From: Fibrobacter succinogenes
GTDB lineage: Bacteria; Fibrobacterota; Fibrobacteria; Fibrobacterales; Fibrobacteraceae
Direction of reading: 5' to 3'
Assembly: GCA_902779055.1 (NCBI GenBank)
Contig: CACZAD010000008.1
Span: 62,001-126,000 of the forward strand
Length of the DNA stretch: 64,000 bases
Made by a program: the position numbers and the translations under genes. Each line of letters opens with the position of its first letter. Positions within the stretch are counted from its first letter, which is position 1. Below, in pieces: positions 1-8,778 of the stretch. The notes under the pieces are model-generated. The model ran no database searches. It had not been told where the DNA came from and saw nothing but the letters and a program-made list of their open reading frames with translations.

Positions 1-3000
1 TCATTATTGTGAATTCGTTCAATGAAGGGTCATTTACTGTTGCAGGAAGTTTGGTGGATCAAAATGAATTTTCTGTGACAATCGTTAATTCCTACAATAT
101 TGGGCAACCGACTGTAAATACGGGCAATGCAAAACTCGTTGGCTCCTCGCTTTCTTATCGTACAACGACGGTGCTGAACTCCTATTACGTTGACGAAAGT
201 ACAGAATGTCCAACCTCTAATTCTAAGGTTTATTCGAAGGTGGACAATGTCTACTATGTTGGAAATTGTACTCCGGAGGAAGGCGTAAAGAGTGTATCCA
301 GGGAACTGTTCGAAAATGGATTTGTTGCTCAGAGCCTTCATAATTATGTTGTGGATGATAGCATAGCTTTGACTTATTCAAAGAATTTGGATGGAAGTGT
401 GTGGGGCCAGAAGGTGGGCACGGATCCTTTGCCGGTGCTTCATGGAAAATTGGTTGGCGTTGTCGAATATTCTAGCTCGAGTGGTGTCAGCAGTTCTTCT
501 GGCGAAGCCAATTCAAGTTCAAGCGTGGTTCCTTCACTTTCGCCGGTGTTGCCTAAGATTGCTGATGGCTGCTATCAAATCGGAACTGCTCAGGAAATGC
601 AGGGCTTTGCTGCTGTTGTGAATGGAACTTACGGAATGCGGAAGAACGCTGCTGCTTGTGGCGTGCTGACTGCGGATGTTGATTTGGATTCCAGTAAATA
701 TGGCGCATGGGAACCTATTGAGAATTTTGCAGGATCCTTGGACGGACAAGGCTATACGATTTCAAATTTGGGTATAGACACAAGCCGCTACGGAGGCGTT
801 GCTTCGTTCATATCTTCTGTTGACGGCGGAACAAAGGATGATCCTGTTGTCTTCAAAAACATCGGGTGGGAAGATGCGACTGTTTCTGCGACGAAAGGGG
901 CTGCATTTATCTATACCGTAAAAAGAGGCTCTTATGTTAAAATTGACCACGCACATAACGGGATGAATTTTGAGACCAAGGAAGGCTATGCTTCGGCATT
1001 TGTCGCCGTGGCAGAAGAATTCTCTACTCTGGACATTACGTATTCTTATAATACCGGGGATGTCAGCAATAGAACCCGCGCGATGCCTTTGGGCTGTTTT
1101 GTTGCCGCTGCGGATGGCAAGGTGACGTTGAAGAACGTGTATAATGCGGGAGGTGCTCGAAGCCTTGTCGGATCTGTACTTGACAGCGCGAAGATCATCA
1201 ATTCCTACAACAACTCAAGGTGGAGTAATGGAGAGGCTTCGGCCATAGTAGATTTTTGTGAGGAAAATAGGCCTGAAATTGTAATTGAAAACTCGTTCTA
1301 CATTGGAAATTCGATGGATTATTGCAATCGCCGTTCCATTGGTGCGTCCAAAAGTTCTTACATAGATGGCACTGTTGCAGCGATGTTGCATTACTACTTT
1401 AACGGTAGCGATTATGAAGGATTGGAATGGGGGCAGAATGTTGGCGTGGATGATGGACCGAACTTTAGCGGGGACATTGTTGGAAATCTGAGCTTGGTTC
1501 CTGCGGTTGCGAAGTTGGAGATTGTTTCGCATAGCGGAGATAAAACTCGGTATCCTCAATATTATGTTGCCAATAGTTCGTTGTTCTTGCCGGATCCGGA
1601 ACCTCGAAAGGGTTATGTTTTTGGCGGTTGGTTCGAGTCTCTGGATAGTTCGCAGTCCATTGGCAATAGAATTTACAGGCAGGATGTGGGCGAGAAGCTT
1701 ACTTATTACGCAAGGTGGTGGCCTCTGCCCAAGAATGATGGTAAATGCTATAAAATCAATTCCGCTGACGAAGTGATGGGATTTTCGGCCATTGTGAACG
1801 GAGGCAAGGATGTAGAAAAGGATTCGATGGCTTGTGGAATTCTGACGGCGGATGTTGTTCTGGATTCAAGCAAATTTGAACAGTGGAATGCTCTTGAAAA
1901 CTTTGCGGGCACTTTGGATGGTCGTGGGCATTCTATTTCGCTCACGTGGGTTGCATCTCGTTATAGCGGTGAGAAAAAGTCATTTATATCTTCGATAAAT
2001 GGAGGATCGAAAGATAAACCCGTCATCATAAAGAATGTGGAATGGAAAACTGCTGGTGGAAAGTTGGAAACAAGCTTGATACAACGCATAGAGAAAGGTT
2101 CTTATGTCGTGATGGATTCAATCCATAATGGAATGGATTTTGGTGAAGAAGGCAATTTTGTATCGACGATCGGTCAAGATGCATATTTGTCTATTGCCAA
2201 TTCCTATAACGCTGGGCACTTTTCTGGAAACCTGGGCTATTTTATTTATGCGGCCTATGGACAGATTGCTTTCCAGAACGTCTATAATGTTGGGGCATCA
2301 AGGGGCCTTGTGGGGTATGCATACGATAGTGTGAAAATTGAGAATTCCTATAGTCTGGCGGATGATCAAAAAGTTGGATTTGTTTTCTCTGCAAACAATA
2401 AGAATATGGTCTCGATCATTAATTCCTATTATCTGGATACACTAAAATCGGACTTTGGTGGAACAGCGGCATCTGCCGAAGAATTTGCGAATGGCACGGT
2501 CGCTGTAAAATTGCGTTATGATTATGACTATGACGGTTCCATTTGGGGGCAGAATGTCGGTGTCGATTTGAGCCCGAACTTCAGCAAGAAAATTGTCGGG
2601 GTGAACGACTCGGCTGCAGGACGTTTTTCCGTGGAAATGGTTTCCTATGATGCAGACGCAACCTCGTATATAACGGTCTATGCTAAGGGTGTGGGAGCGA
2701 AGTTGCAAGATCCGTCTCCAAAGAAGGGCTATGCCTTTGGTGGCTGGTTTGACAATCCCGATTACTTGGGATACTCCATTGTGGAAATTACGCCCTCCGA
2801 TTCCGGAGACAAGAAGTTCTACGGAAAATGGTGGCCGCTACCCAAGCAGAATGCCGGTTGTTACGAAATCGGTTCTGTTGGTGAATTGTTCGGCTTTGCG
2901 GCTGTCGTGAACGGAAATGTCGGTGCGAAAAAGGATTCTGCGGCTTGCGGAAAGCTGGTTGCGGACATTGTGTTCGGTGAATATGATGAAAACTGGAATG

Positions 3001-5189
3001 CACTTAATTTGATGTGGACTCCTATCCGTAATTTTGCGGGAACATTTGATGGGAATGGTTTTACCATCAAACATATGGTCGCAAGAGAAAAATCTACGTA
3101 TTACGAAAAAGATTCGAATCCGCTAGGTCTGTTCGCTTCTATTGTTGGTGGTTCTGCTGAAAAGCCTGTTGTCATTAAGAACTTGACTGTGTATAGGGGT
3201 ATTTTTAATGGCGGTTGGAATACGGGTGCCATCGTAGGTGATATTGCTGATTCTTATGTCATTATGGACAGTATTACAGTAGATGCTAGGATTGGCGGTG
3301 AATTTAGGACCGGAGGCATTGTGGGCGAGATTGGTTCGTCGACGGTGTTCTTGACGAATTCGCGTAAGATATTCAGTGATGCCGAGAAAGATCCCGAAGG
3401 CTTCTATTATGAATACGGAGTCTCGGGAAGCTATAATGTTGGTGGTTTGATTGGCTCCACTTATGATGATGCGGTTGTTCACCTGGTCGGTAATTATGTT
3501 AAGGATAAAATCTCGGCAAGTAATAACGGTATTGGTTCTGCTGTGGGCATAGCTGGTTCGGGTGATGTTTATATCAGTCAATTCTATGCAGAATGCAATG
3601 TTCATGCGAATAGCTATGTTGGTGGCTTTGTCGGTGGAGCGAGCGGAAATGTTCGTATAGAGAATTCTTATCACGTTGGCGAAGTTGCTAGCAGCGTTAC
3701 CGGTTATTATGGTGGTGGATCTGTTTCTGGAGTTGCCGTTGGTGGTTTTGTCGGCGTGAACGAAAGAAGCTCGCACATTCATCTTGTGAATTCCTACCAT
3801 TTGGGTGATGTTAGTGCCCGAAATGTCCCTCGATGTGTAGGTGGCGTCATTGGTTGCAATTTCTCTGACGAAATCCATATTGACAATGTGTTCTATCCTG
3901 GGACTGTAGAATCGGATTTCCCCGCAAATGCGGCTGATTCGACGATGTTTGCGGATGGTTCTGTCGCTTATGCCTTGCACAATTACGATAATGGTTCCCT
4001 CACGGGTGATATCTGGGGACAAAAGGTCGGAGTGGATCCGTATCCGGTATTTACGTCCAAGGTGGATGGCTATACGACCGACAAGAAAGTATCGAAGCTT
4101 GTGCTGCATACTTTCGAGGGGGATTCGAACCAGTACATCAATCATTATACCGAAGGTGTAGTCTCTCCGCTTCCGACTGTCGCCCGCGAAGGACACCGTT
4201 TCCGTGGCTGGTTCACAGAATCTGAATTTTTGGGAGACTCCATATTGTATATTGATTCCACCGTTACGGGTGATTTGGAATTGTATGCAAAATTGGAGAT
4301 AAAGAAATTTGCCATAATTGTAAAGATTGCTGATAGTGACGGATGTAGCGGCTACGTGGATGGCACCGGGTATTATACTTATGGGTCGAAGGTTACTTTG
4401 AAGGTTGTTCCCGATTCCGGATGCGGGCTGTCGTCTAGCTATTATTTCACTCCGTTTGATGAACGTGGTGTGTACGTTATAGACAAAGTTACGCAAACGG
4501 ATTCGTTGTCGGTCCATTTTGGAAAGGGCGTTTATGATGTCCGTTATTATGTCGATGATGATGTCGAAATTGCGAATACTTCCGAAAAGCGTAACGTGGA
4601 AGATTCCGTTACTTTGACGATCCCGTCACGGTCTTGCTATGAATTTGAAGGCTGGTTTGATAACGAAAAACTTGAAGGCGAGCCTGTTCAGGGAATTGGC
4701 AAGGGCGTATACGGCAATAAGAAATTCTGGCCCAAGTGGAAATATGATGAAGCTTGCAGTGTCTCGTCCAGTTCCGAGATCGCTTCGAGTTCGTCCAGCT
4801 CTTACAATGACAAGAGCAGTTCAAGTGTCGCGAAGTCTAGCTCTAGTGCTAAGAGCAGTAGCTCTGTGGCGAAGTCGAGTTCGTCGAATGCAAAATCGAG
4901 TTCATCGAATGCGAAATCCAGTTCTAGCAGTGAAAAGAAGAAATCCTCTTCGAGTACGGTTTCTCTTGCCGCTGCATTGTATGATGCTGATGTGACGGTA
5001 AATGTAGCTGGCCGAAATATCCAGATCGATGGCGCGCAGGCGGGTTCGATGTTTGCATTGTTTGACATGCAAGGGCGAATGCTTTCGGCGGGTTCAATCG
5101 AAAACGGTTCTCGAAAGATTGAAGTGATGCGGGCGGGGGCGTACCTCCTCCGTGTCGGAAATAGAATTCAAAAACTGGACGTGAAATAG
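1..5189 (+). CDS. Giant modular surface protein with T9SS-type C-terminal domain (5' partial)
   Basis: This is the 3' part of a very large secreted protein. The frame is open from the first bases, and the GTG at 9 lies inside a repeat motif (NSF/NSY), so the true start is outside the window. Numbering from that GTG, three related modules of about 400 residues begin near residues 182, 574 and 945. Each starts with a GCY-I/KI segment, an 'FAAVVNG'-like stretch and an 'NFAGTLDG' motif, and continues into beta-helix-like NSY repeats. InlB/Listeria-Bacteroides-type GYxFGGWF repeats lie near 535-570, 907-942, 1395-1428 and 1543-1577. Serine-rich linkers lie near 154-175 and 1583-1650. The last 70 residues (LFDMQGRML...GAYLLRVG) resemble a T9SS type A sorting domain. 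The likely role is a surface-exposed adhesin or structural protein; its ligand is unknown. A terminator follows at 5215. Confidence 0.85.
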   Translation, partial: IIVNSFNEGSFTVAGSLVDQNEFSVTIVNSYNIGQPTVNTGNAKLVGSSLSYRTTTVLNSYYVDESTECPTSNSKVYSKVDNVYYVGNCTPEEGVKSVSRELFENGFVAQSLHNYVVDDSIALTYSKNLDGSVWGQKVGTDPLPVLHGKLVGVVEYSSSSGVSSSSGEANSSSSVVPSLSPVLPKIADGCYQIGTAQEMQGFAAVVNGTYGMRKNAAACGVLTADVDLDSSKYGAWEPIENFAGSLDGQGYTISNLGIDTSRYGGVASFISSVDGGTKDDPVVFKNIGWEDATVSATKGAAFIYTVKRGSYVKIDHAHNGMNFETKEGYASAFVAVAEEFSTLDITYSYNTGDVSNRTRAMPLGCFVAAADGKVTLKNVYNAGGARSLVGSVLDSAKIINSYNNSRWSNGEASAIVDFCEENRPEIVIENSFYIGNSMDYCNRRSIGASKSSYIDGTVAAMLHYYFNGSDYEGLEWGQNVGVDDGPNFSGDIVGNLSLVPAVAKLEIVSHSGDKTRYPQYYVANSSLFLPDPEPRKGYVFGGWFESLDSSQSIGNRIYRQDVGEKLTYYARWWPLPKNDGKCYKINSADEVMGFSAIVNGGKDVEKDSMACGILTADVVLDSSKFEQWNALENFAGTLDGRGHSISLTWVASRYSGEKKSFISSINGGSKDKPVIIKNVEWKTAGGKLETSLIQRIEKGSYVVMDSIHNGMDFGEEGNFVSTIGQDAYLSIANSYNAGHFSGNLGYFIYAAYGQIAFQNVYNVGASRGLVGYAYDSVKIENSYSLADDQKVGFVFSANNKNMVSIINSYYLDTLKSDFGGTAASAEEFANGTVAVKLRYDYDYDGSIWGQNVGVDLSPNFSKKIVGVNDSAAGRFSVEMVSYDADATSYITVYAKGVGAKLQDPSPKKGYAFGGWFDNPDYLGYSIVEITPSDSGDKKFYGKWWPLPKQNAGCYEIGSVGELFGFAAVVNGNVGAKKDSAACGKLVADIVFGEYDENWNALNLMWTPIRNFAGTFDGNGFTIKHMVAREKSTYYEKDSNPLGLFASIVGGSAEKPVVIKNLTVYRGIFNGGWNTGAIVGDIADSYVIMDSITVDARIGGEFRTGGIVGEIGSSTVFLTNSRKIFSDAEKDPEGFYYEYGVSGSYNVGGLIGSTYDDAVVHLVGNYVKDKISASNNGIGSAVGIAGSGDVYISQFYAECNVHANSYVGGFVGGASGNVRIENSYHVGEVASSVTGYYGGGSVSGVAVGGFVGVNERSSHIHLVNSYHLGDVSARNVPRCVGGVIGCNFSDEIHIDNVFYPGTVESDFPANAADSTMFADGSVAYALHNYDNGSLTGDIWGQKVGVDPYPVFTSKVDGYTTDKKVSKLVLHTFEGDSNQYINHYTEGVVSPLPTVAREGHRFRGWFTESEFLGDSILYIDSTVTGDLELYAKLEIKKFAIIVKIADSDGCSGYVDGTGYYTYGSKVTLKVVPDSGCGLSSSYYFTPFDERGVYVIDKVTQTDSLSVHFGKGVYDVRYYVDDDVEIANTSEKRNVEDSVTLTIPSRSCYEFEGWFDNEKLEGEPVQGIGKGVYGNKKFWPKWKYDEACSVSSSSEIASSSSSSYNDKSSSSVAKSSSSAKSSSSVAKSSSSNAKSSSSNAKSSSSSEKKKSSSSTVSLAAALYDADVTVNVAGRNIQIDGAQAGSMFALFDMQGRMLSAGSIENGSRKIEVMRAGAYLLRVGNRIQKLDVK

Positions 5190-5214
5190 CGTTAAAAATA
5201 TTTGGCGATTCAAA

Positions 5215-5250
5215 AGACCCGTGGGTAAAATAACCTGCGGGTCTTTTTTA
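5215..5250 (+). terminator. Rho-independent terminator of the surface protein gene
   Basis: The stem AGACCCG (5215-5221) pairs with CGGGTCT (5238-5244) and is followed by a run of T. It lies 26 nt past the stop of the giant surface protein gene. Confidence 0.8.
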
Positions 5251-5351
5251 TGTGATATAGCTCCCATGACTTAAACTCGTGGGTTGATATTCTCCTCAAA
5301 AATATATGTTTGCTTAAAGGTTCTCATTGGGGTATTAGAGGAATTTGCCCG

Positions 5352-5441
5352 TTCGTGAAGTCCAGGATCGATGCGTTTGTGGGCGACGCCCCGCAGTTCG
5401 ACGACATTACCATGCTCGCGCTCAAGTTCGTGGGTAAATGA
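5352..5441 (+). pseudogene. C-terminal remnant of a SpoIIE/PP2C-type phosphatase
   Basis: About 29 codons ending in TGA read FVKSRIDAFVGDAPQFDD followed by ITMLALKFVGK. The DAPQFDDIT-LAL pattern is the usual C-terminus of RsbU/SpoIIE-type PP2C phosphatases, where the DD pair helps bind metal. Nothing upstream in the same frame continues the domain, so only the tail survives. It sits between a terminator and tRNA-His. The call rests on a short motif, so chance similarity is possible, although the motif is distinctive. Confidence 0.5.
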
Positions 5442-5443
5442 AA

Positions 5444-5472
5444 AAAGACCTTGCGAAAGCAAGGTCTTTTTC
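5444..5472 (-). terminator. Hairpin terminator, probably of tRNA-His (bidirectional)
   Basis: The 11-bp stem AAAGACCTTGC / GCAAGGTCTTT has a GAAA tetraloop and is flanked by A and T runs on both sides, so it can act in both directions. On the minus strand it immediately follows the tRNA-His 3' end. On the plus strand it follows the phosphatase remnant. Confidence 0.8.
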
Positions 5473-5473
5473 G

Positions 5474-5548
5474 GGTGGATGACCGGACTCGAACCGGCAA
5501 CATCCAGAATCACAATCTGGGACTCTAACCAATTGAGCTACATCCACC
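5474..5548 (-). tRNA. tRNA-His (GTG anticodon)
   Basis: The reverse complement folds as a cloverleaf. The acceptor stem is GTGGATG/CATCCAC, and the extra 5' G opposite discriminator C is the hallmark of tRNA-His. The D-arm lies around GCTCAATTGGTTAGAGT, the anticodon loop is TTGTGAT (GTG) and the T-arm is GCCGG-TTCGAGT-CCGGT. CCA is not encoded. A TATATT box on the minus strand at 5568-5563 would start transcription about 8 nt before the mature 5' end. The hairpin at 5444-5472 terminates it. Confidence 0.95.
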
Positions 5549-5609
5549 ATGTAGCGAGACCAAATATAAAACAACTTTTTTCTAAAAAATTTGTTTTTAG
5601 GTGCAAAAG

Positions 5610-5966
5610 TTATTTTTTCTGCATAATTCTGAGGAAGTTTGCACGCTTGAAGTCGTTTCTGTGTTCCATGCAGAAGCGCGGGTAAACGTACTGCTTCGGG
5701 AAAATGCGGATCGTGAAGGTTTTGTCGCAACCGTCGAGGCAGCATTTGAATTCAAGATCCATAGCTTCCGTATAGTTGTGACGGAAGATGATGTTTTTGG
5801 ATTCGATGTTCTCGATGTCCTTCTTTTGCTTCTGGCGCTGCTTGATGTCGCGGTGCAGTTCGCAATACTTCGCAATCGGGTGTCCCCAGAATTCACGGCC
5901 GCAACCGGGTTCCTGACAGACTTTGAGCTTGATGCGTTTCTTCTTTTTGTACTTAGGTAATTGCAT
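5610..5966 (-). CDS. Small protein with two Cys-Cys-Cys-His zinc-finger-like motifs
   Basis: This 118-residue protein of unknown function has a basic N-terminus (MQLPKYKKKKRIKLK). It carries the same pattern twice: CQEPGCGREF...KYCELH near residues 17-38, and CCLDGCDKTF...RFCMEH near residues 75-102. Each copy offers three cysteines and one histidine with the spacing of a small zinc knuckle. Acidic and lysine-rich linker sequence separates them. GAGGT lies before the ATG, and a TATCTT box at 5992-5987 gives a leader of about 13 nt. The composition suggests nucleic-acid binding, which is inference. It is transcribed divergently from the lipoprotein gene at 6065. Confidence 0.75.
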   Translation of the reverse strand: MQLPKYKKKKRIKLKVCQEPGCGREFWGHPIAKYCELHRDIKQRQKQKKDIENIESKNIIFRHNYTEAMDLEFKCCLDGCDKTFTIRIFPKQYVYPRFCMEHRNDFKRANFLRIMQKK

Positions 5967-6064
5967 AGTGACCTCAATTAGTAGTAAAGATAATAAAAAA
6001 ATGGTCCAATCTTGCCCTAAAAGCGTGTTTTATAAGTAGAAACCGTTAAAAAAGGGGAATGCTT

Positions 6065-6931
6065 ATGAAATTATGGGACCTGTTCGTTGTGATATTTGCC
6101 TGCCTTTGTGGCTGCATGTATGCGCCCGAGGCTCCGGAGGGGGATTCTCCGGTGGAACTTGCGGCGCTTGACGTGGGGCAGGGGCTTGCGGTGCTTTTAA
6201 AATGGAATGGGCGTTACGCTCTTTATGATTTCGGACCGGATTCGGTCGGGGTGGTGGACTCGCTCTTGGCGCGCGGGGTGGATACGCTTGAATGGGTGGT
6301 GCTGAGCCATTTTCATCGTGACCATATCGGGGGGTTCATGGAGTTGCCAGGGCGAGGTGTTTTTGTGCGGCATCTTTTCGTGGGGACGGACGGGGCGTCC
6401 AGTTTTTTCCACGACAGCGTTTTGCGCGTGGCATCCCGGTTGAAGATCCCGGTCGATACGATTTGGCGTGGCGAGTCGGCAGGGCTTGTGGCGGGAATGT
6501 CGGGTGGTGCCTGTTCGGAGTGCCCGCAGTTTGATGTGCTTTGGCCTACGGGTTATGCGCGTGTGGAGGGAAATGCGGCGAGCGTAGTGCTGCTTATGCG
6601 CTACGGAGCTGCTAGGGTTCTTTTGACGGGAGACTTGGATTCGGCGGGGGAGCGTCACGTACTCGAAATGAATCCGACGCTTTCGGCGGAACTTTTGCAA
6701 GTGGCGCATCACGGATCGGCGGGGAGCAATACGCTGTCATTTGTATCGCAGGTTTCGCCGAAGTATGCGTTTGTGAGCGTAGGGGCGGGGAATGGCTATG
6801 GGCATCCGGCGCCATCTGTTGTTCGTAAGCTGAATCTGGTTCTGGGTGATTCGCTGAATCTTTTCCGCACGGATTTGCAAGGCACGCTTCGCTTTGAACT
6901 TTCACCTAGTATGGGTGTGGTTTTGCCCTAG
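6065..6931 (+). CDS. ComEC-like metallo-beta-lactamase-fold lipoprotein
   Basis: The protein is a metal-dependent hydrolase-fold lipoprotein of 288 residues. The N-terminus MKLWDLFVVIFACLCGC is an SPII signal with Cys17 as the likely lipidated residue. The mature part matches the C-terminal beta-lactamase domain of ComEC/Rec2: LDVGQGLAVLL, the metal-binding HFHRDHIGG near residue 84, LLTGDLDSAGE, and HHGSAGSNT near residue 218. It lacks the competence and channel domains of ComEC. The GGGG at 6054-6057 fits the ATG at 6065 better than the in-frame ATG at 6059. The probable role is periplasmic phosphodiester or nuclease hydrolysis; the substrate is unknown. Confidence 0.8.
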   Translation: MKLWDLFVVIFACLCGCMYAPEAPEGDSPVELAALDVGQGLAVLLKWNGRYALYDFGPDSVGVVDSLLARGVDTLEWVVLSHFHRDHIGGFMELPGRGVFVRHLFVGTDGASSFFHDSVLRVASRLKIPVDTIWRGESAGLVAGMSGGACSECPQFDVLWPTGYARVEGNAASVVLLMRYGAARVLLTGDLDSAGERHVLEMNPTLSAELLQVAHHGSAGSNTLSFVSQVSPKYAFVSVGAGNGYGHPAPSVVRKLNLVLGDSLNLFRTDLQGTLRFELSPSMGVVLP

Positions 6932-6946
6932 GGAAATGGGATTGAT

Positions 6947-6979
6947 TTCCTTCCTACTGTCTACTTCCTACTTCCGACT
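6947..6979. repeat. CTTCCTACT-type intergenic repeat
   Basis: Tandem TTCCTAC/CTACTTCC units precede a T-rich TATATT box. The same pyrimidine-rich wording recurs at 20998-21020 and 33357-33391. Confidence 0.5.
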
Positions 6980-7037
6980 ATTTTTATATATTGCAGTCCA
7001 ACTTGCATTGGGGTATTCGCGGGGTTTTCGAGAGTTT

Positions 7038-8690
7038 ATGGTTCATAAGATTCACATACCGGTTATGGGGATTTGCTATACGGCGGATACGCCTATTCGC
7101 GTGGCGCATTTGGGCATTACCTCCGTGATTTCCCTTGTGGACGACGGCCTCCTTGAAGAATACCGCATGGCTTATGCAGAACGGCTCGGGCTTGATCTGG
7201 GCTCTCCGCAGACGACGCGCATTGGGCGAATCCGTTCGTATCTGGATTTTGTGGCGGACGAAGTGGAACGCAAGTTCACGCGGCTTTGCGCCGAACGTAT
7301 TGACGGCGGTAGCGACAAGGACCTTTACTTTTTGATGCTCCCGCTGGATTCACGGCTCCGTGTGGAATACGATGGCGTCTTTGCAAAGACGGGACTTTCG
7401 CGGATTGCGGCAGAAGCGGCTCTCACCGAAAAAATGCAGCCGGGCGAAATCCAGGCGAATATTATGGTGGGGTTGAATCACGACGAGGCTGCATTCGATG
7501 CGGTCCGTGGTTTTGCGGCTTCCAAGGTGAAGGGTGCGCTAGTGCTGAGTGCAGGGGTGAACCTCGCCGTCTTTGAAGAAATCGCAAAATGCAAGGATTT
7601 TTACAGGACTCGCGGCAAGGCGCCATCCAAGAAGATTATCCTGAAGGTTTCAGATTACCGTTCTGCACTTGTGCAGGGGCGCTACTTGGCGAAAAAGGGT
7701 CTTGAGGTCTACGAATATCGCATAGAGTCGGGCGTGAACTGCGGCGGCCACGCGTTCTTTGAATCCGGAAAGTTGCTGCTCGATGTCGTGCGTGAGTTTG
7801 TTGAAAAACGCAGGGAACTTTTTGAAACGACTCGCGGGATGATTGAAAAAACGGGGAATGTGCCTCCATCGGCGCCGGCGCGGATTACCGCGCAGGGTGG
7901 GCTTTGTACTCCCGAAGACATCGAGACGGTGATGTCGCTTGGGATTGATGGCGTGGGCGTCGGGACTCCGTTCTTGCTTGTACCGCAGGCGACTAGTATG
8001 GACAAAGCCACCCGCCGCATGCTTGCGGCCGCGGCGCCCAAAGATGTTTACGTCAGCCATGCCTCTCCGCTCGGGATTCCGTTTGTGAATTTGCGGACTT
8101 CGACGGCGGCAGAACTTTGCCGTAAAAAAGTTGAAGAGTTCTTTGCGCCCGAAACTGAAAAGTCCGGAGCCTCGGAACTGAAGCCCGGATTCCCGTGCCG
8201 TCAGCATTATCTTTGCCAAAAGGTTCCGGGTTTTGACCATCCCGTGTGCAGGGCGTCTCGCGAGTACGTGATGCAGCGCCTGGCTGAAATCGACAAGCTT
8301 GAAAAGGAAGAACTTTGCACGAGAAAGTCCATTGTTTCTTATGATAGCTGCAGCGAGATTCGCAAAAAGTACGATGCGCTCCGTCGCGAAACGCTAGAAC
8401 GCGAATGTATCTGCAGGTTCCTCGGAAATGCTGGTCGCGAAGAACTTCGCGAGAAGAACCCTTCGCTCCATTACCAGCCGGAATGTGTGGCGGTCGCTCG
8501 TGGTTCGCAACCGGCACGCGTCCGCGAGCCGGTCACGATCTGTCCAAATTCCGATATCGGCTATTTTGACCGTGAATACACGCTGTTCGAGATGATGCGC
8601 CATCTGTATGGCACGGGACCGCGCCTGACGCCCAAAGACAAACCGAGCGCGTTTGAAGTAGAGGCTGAGATTCTCGCGAAGACTGTGTAA
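7038..8690 (+). CDS. Nitronate monooxygenase-like FMN TIM-barrel protein with Cys-rich C-terminus
   Basis: The predicted protein has 550 residues. The core resembles nitronate monooxygenase/2-nitropropane dioxygenase FMN barrels. It has a GVNCGGHAFF segment near residue 233, where the family has an AGGH motif, and ITAQGG...GIDGVGVGTPFLL near residues 283-312, the phosphate-binding part. From about residue 385 onward is an extension not typical of the family, with many cysteines (CRQHYLC, C near HPVC, ELC, DSC, ECIC, PEC, ICP). The frame stays open up to 6894, but that part overlaps the upstream gene and reads as non-coding; the ATG at 7038 begins the conserved sequence. The substrate is unknown. 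Confidence 0.65.
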   Translation: MVHKIHIPVMGICYTADTPIRVAHLGITSVISLVDDGLLEEYRMAYAERLGLDLGSPQTTRIGRIRSYLDFVADEVERKFTRLCAERIDGGSDKDLYFLMLPLDSRLRVEYDGVFAKTGLSRIAAEAALTEKMQPGEIQANIMVGLNHDEAAFDAVRGFAASKVKGALVLSAGVNLAVFEEIAKCKDFYRTRGKAPSKKIILKVSDYRSALVQGRYLAKKGLEVYEYRIESGVNCGGHAFFESGKLLLDVVREFVEKRRELFETTRGMIEKTGNVPPSAPARITAQGGLCTPEDIETVMSLGIDGVGVGTPFLLVPQATSMDKATRRMLAAAAPKDVYVSHASPLGIPFVNLRTSTAAELCRKKVEEFFAPETEKSGASELKPGFPCRQHYLCQKVPGFDHPVCRASREYVMQRLAEIDKLEKEELCTRKSIVSYDSCSEIRKKYDALRRETLERECICRFLGNAGREELREKNPSLHYQPECVAVARGSQPARVREPVTICPNSDIGYFDREYTLFEMMRHLYGTGPRLTPKDKPSAFEVEAEILAKTV

Positions 8691-8694
8691 GTCG

Positions 8695-8766
8695 ACCCCG
8701 GCATTGTAGCCGGGGTGACAGTAAGTAGAACTGTGACTGGATCCCTCCCGATGGTCGGGATGACGG
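8695..8766. repeat. Two GTCA/CCCGG palindromic intergenic repeats
   Basis: The first hairpin is ACCCCGGC (8695-8702) with GCCGGGGT (8709-8716), followed by TGACAG. The second is in a 'GGATCCCTCCCGATGGTCGGGATGAC'-like unit ending at 8764. They separate two convergent genes and may also terminate them. Similar units occur near 14651, 32454, 33285, 35440, 46953 and 62837. Confidence 0.65.
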
Positions 8767-8778
8767 GCCGGGGGAACG

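Noticed and set aside
4758..4960. Short tandem AGC/TCG repeats taken as a possible non-coding satellite
   Set aside because: They encode the serine-rich linker of the surface protein in frame, a common feature of Fibrobacter secreted proteins.
5597..5977. Alternative frames over the zinc-finger-like gene on both strands
   Set aside because: Only the 5610-5966 minus frame has a ribosome site and the duplicated Cys/His pattern.
6894..7037. 48-codon N-terminal extension of the nitronate-monooxygenase-like gene
   Set aside because: It overlaps the upstream lipoprotein gene and a repeat/promoter-like region and reads as unconserved sequence; the ATG at 7038 starts the domain.
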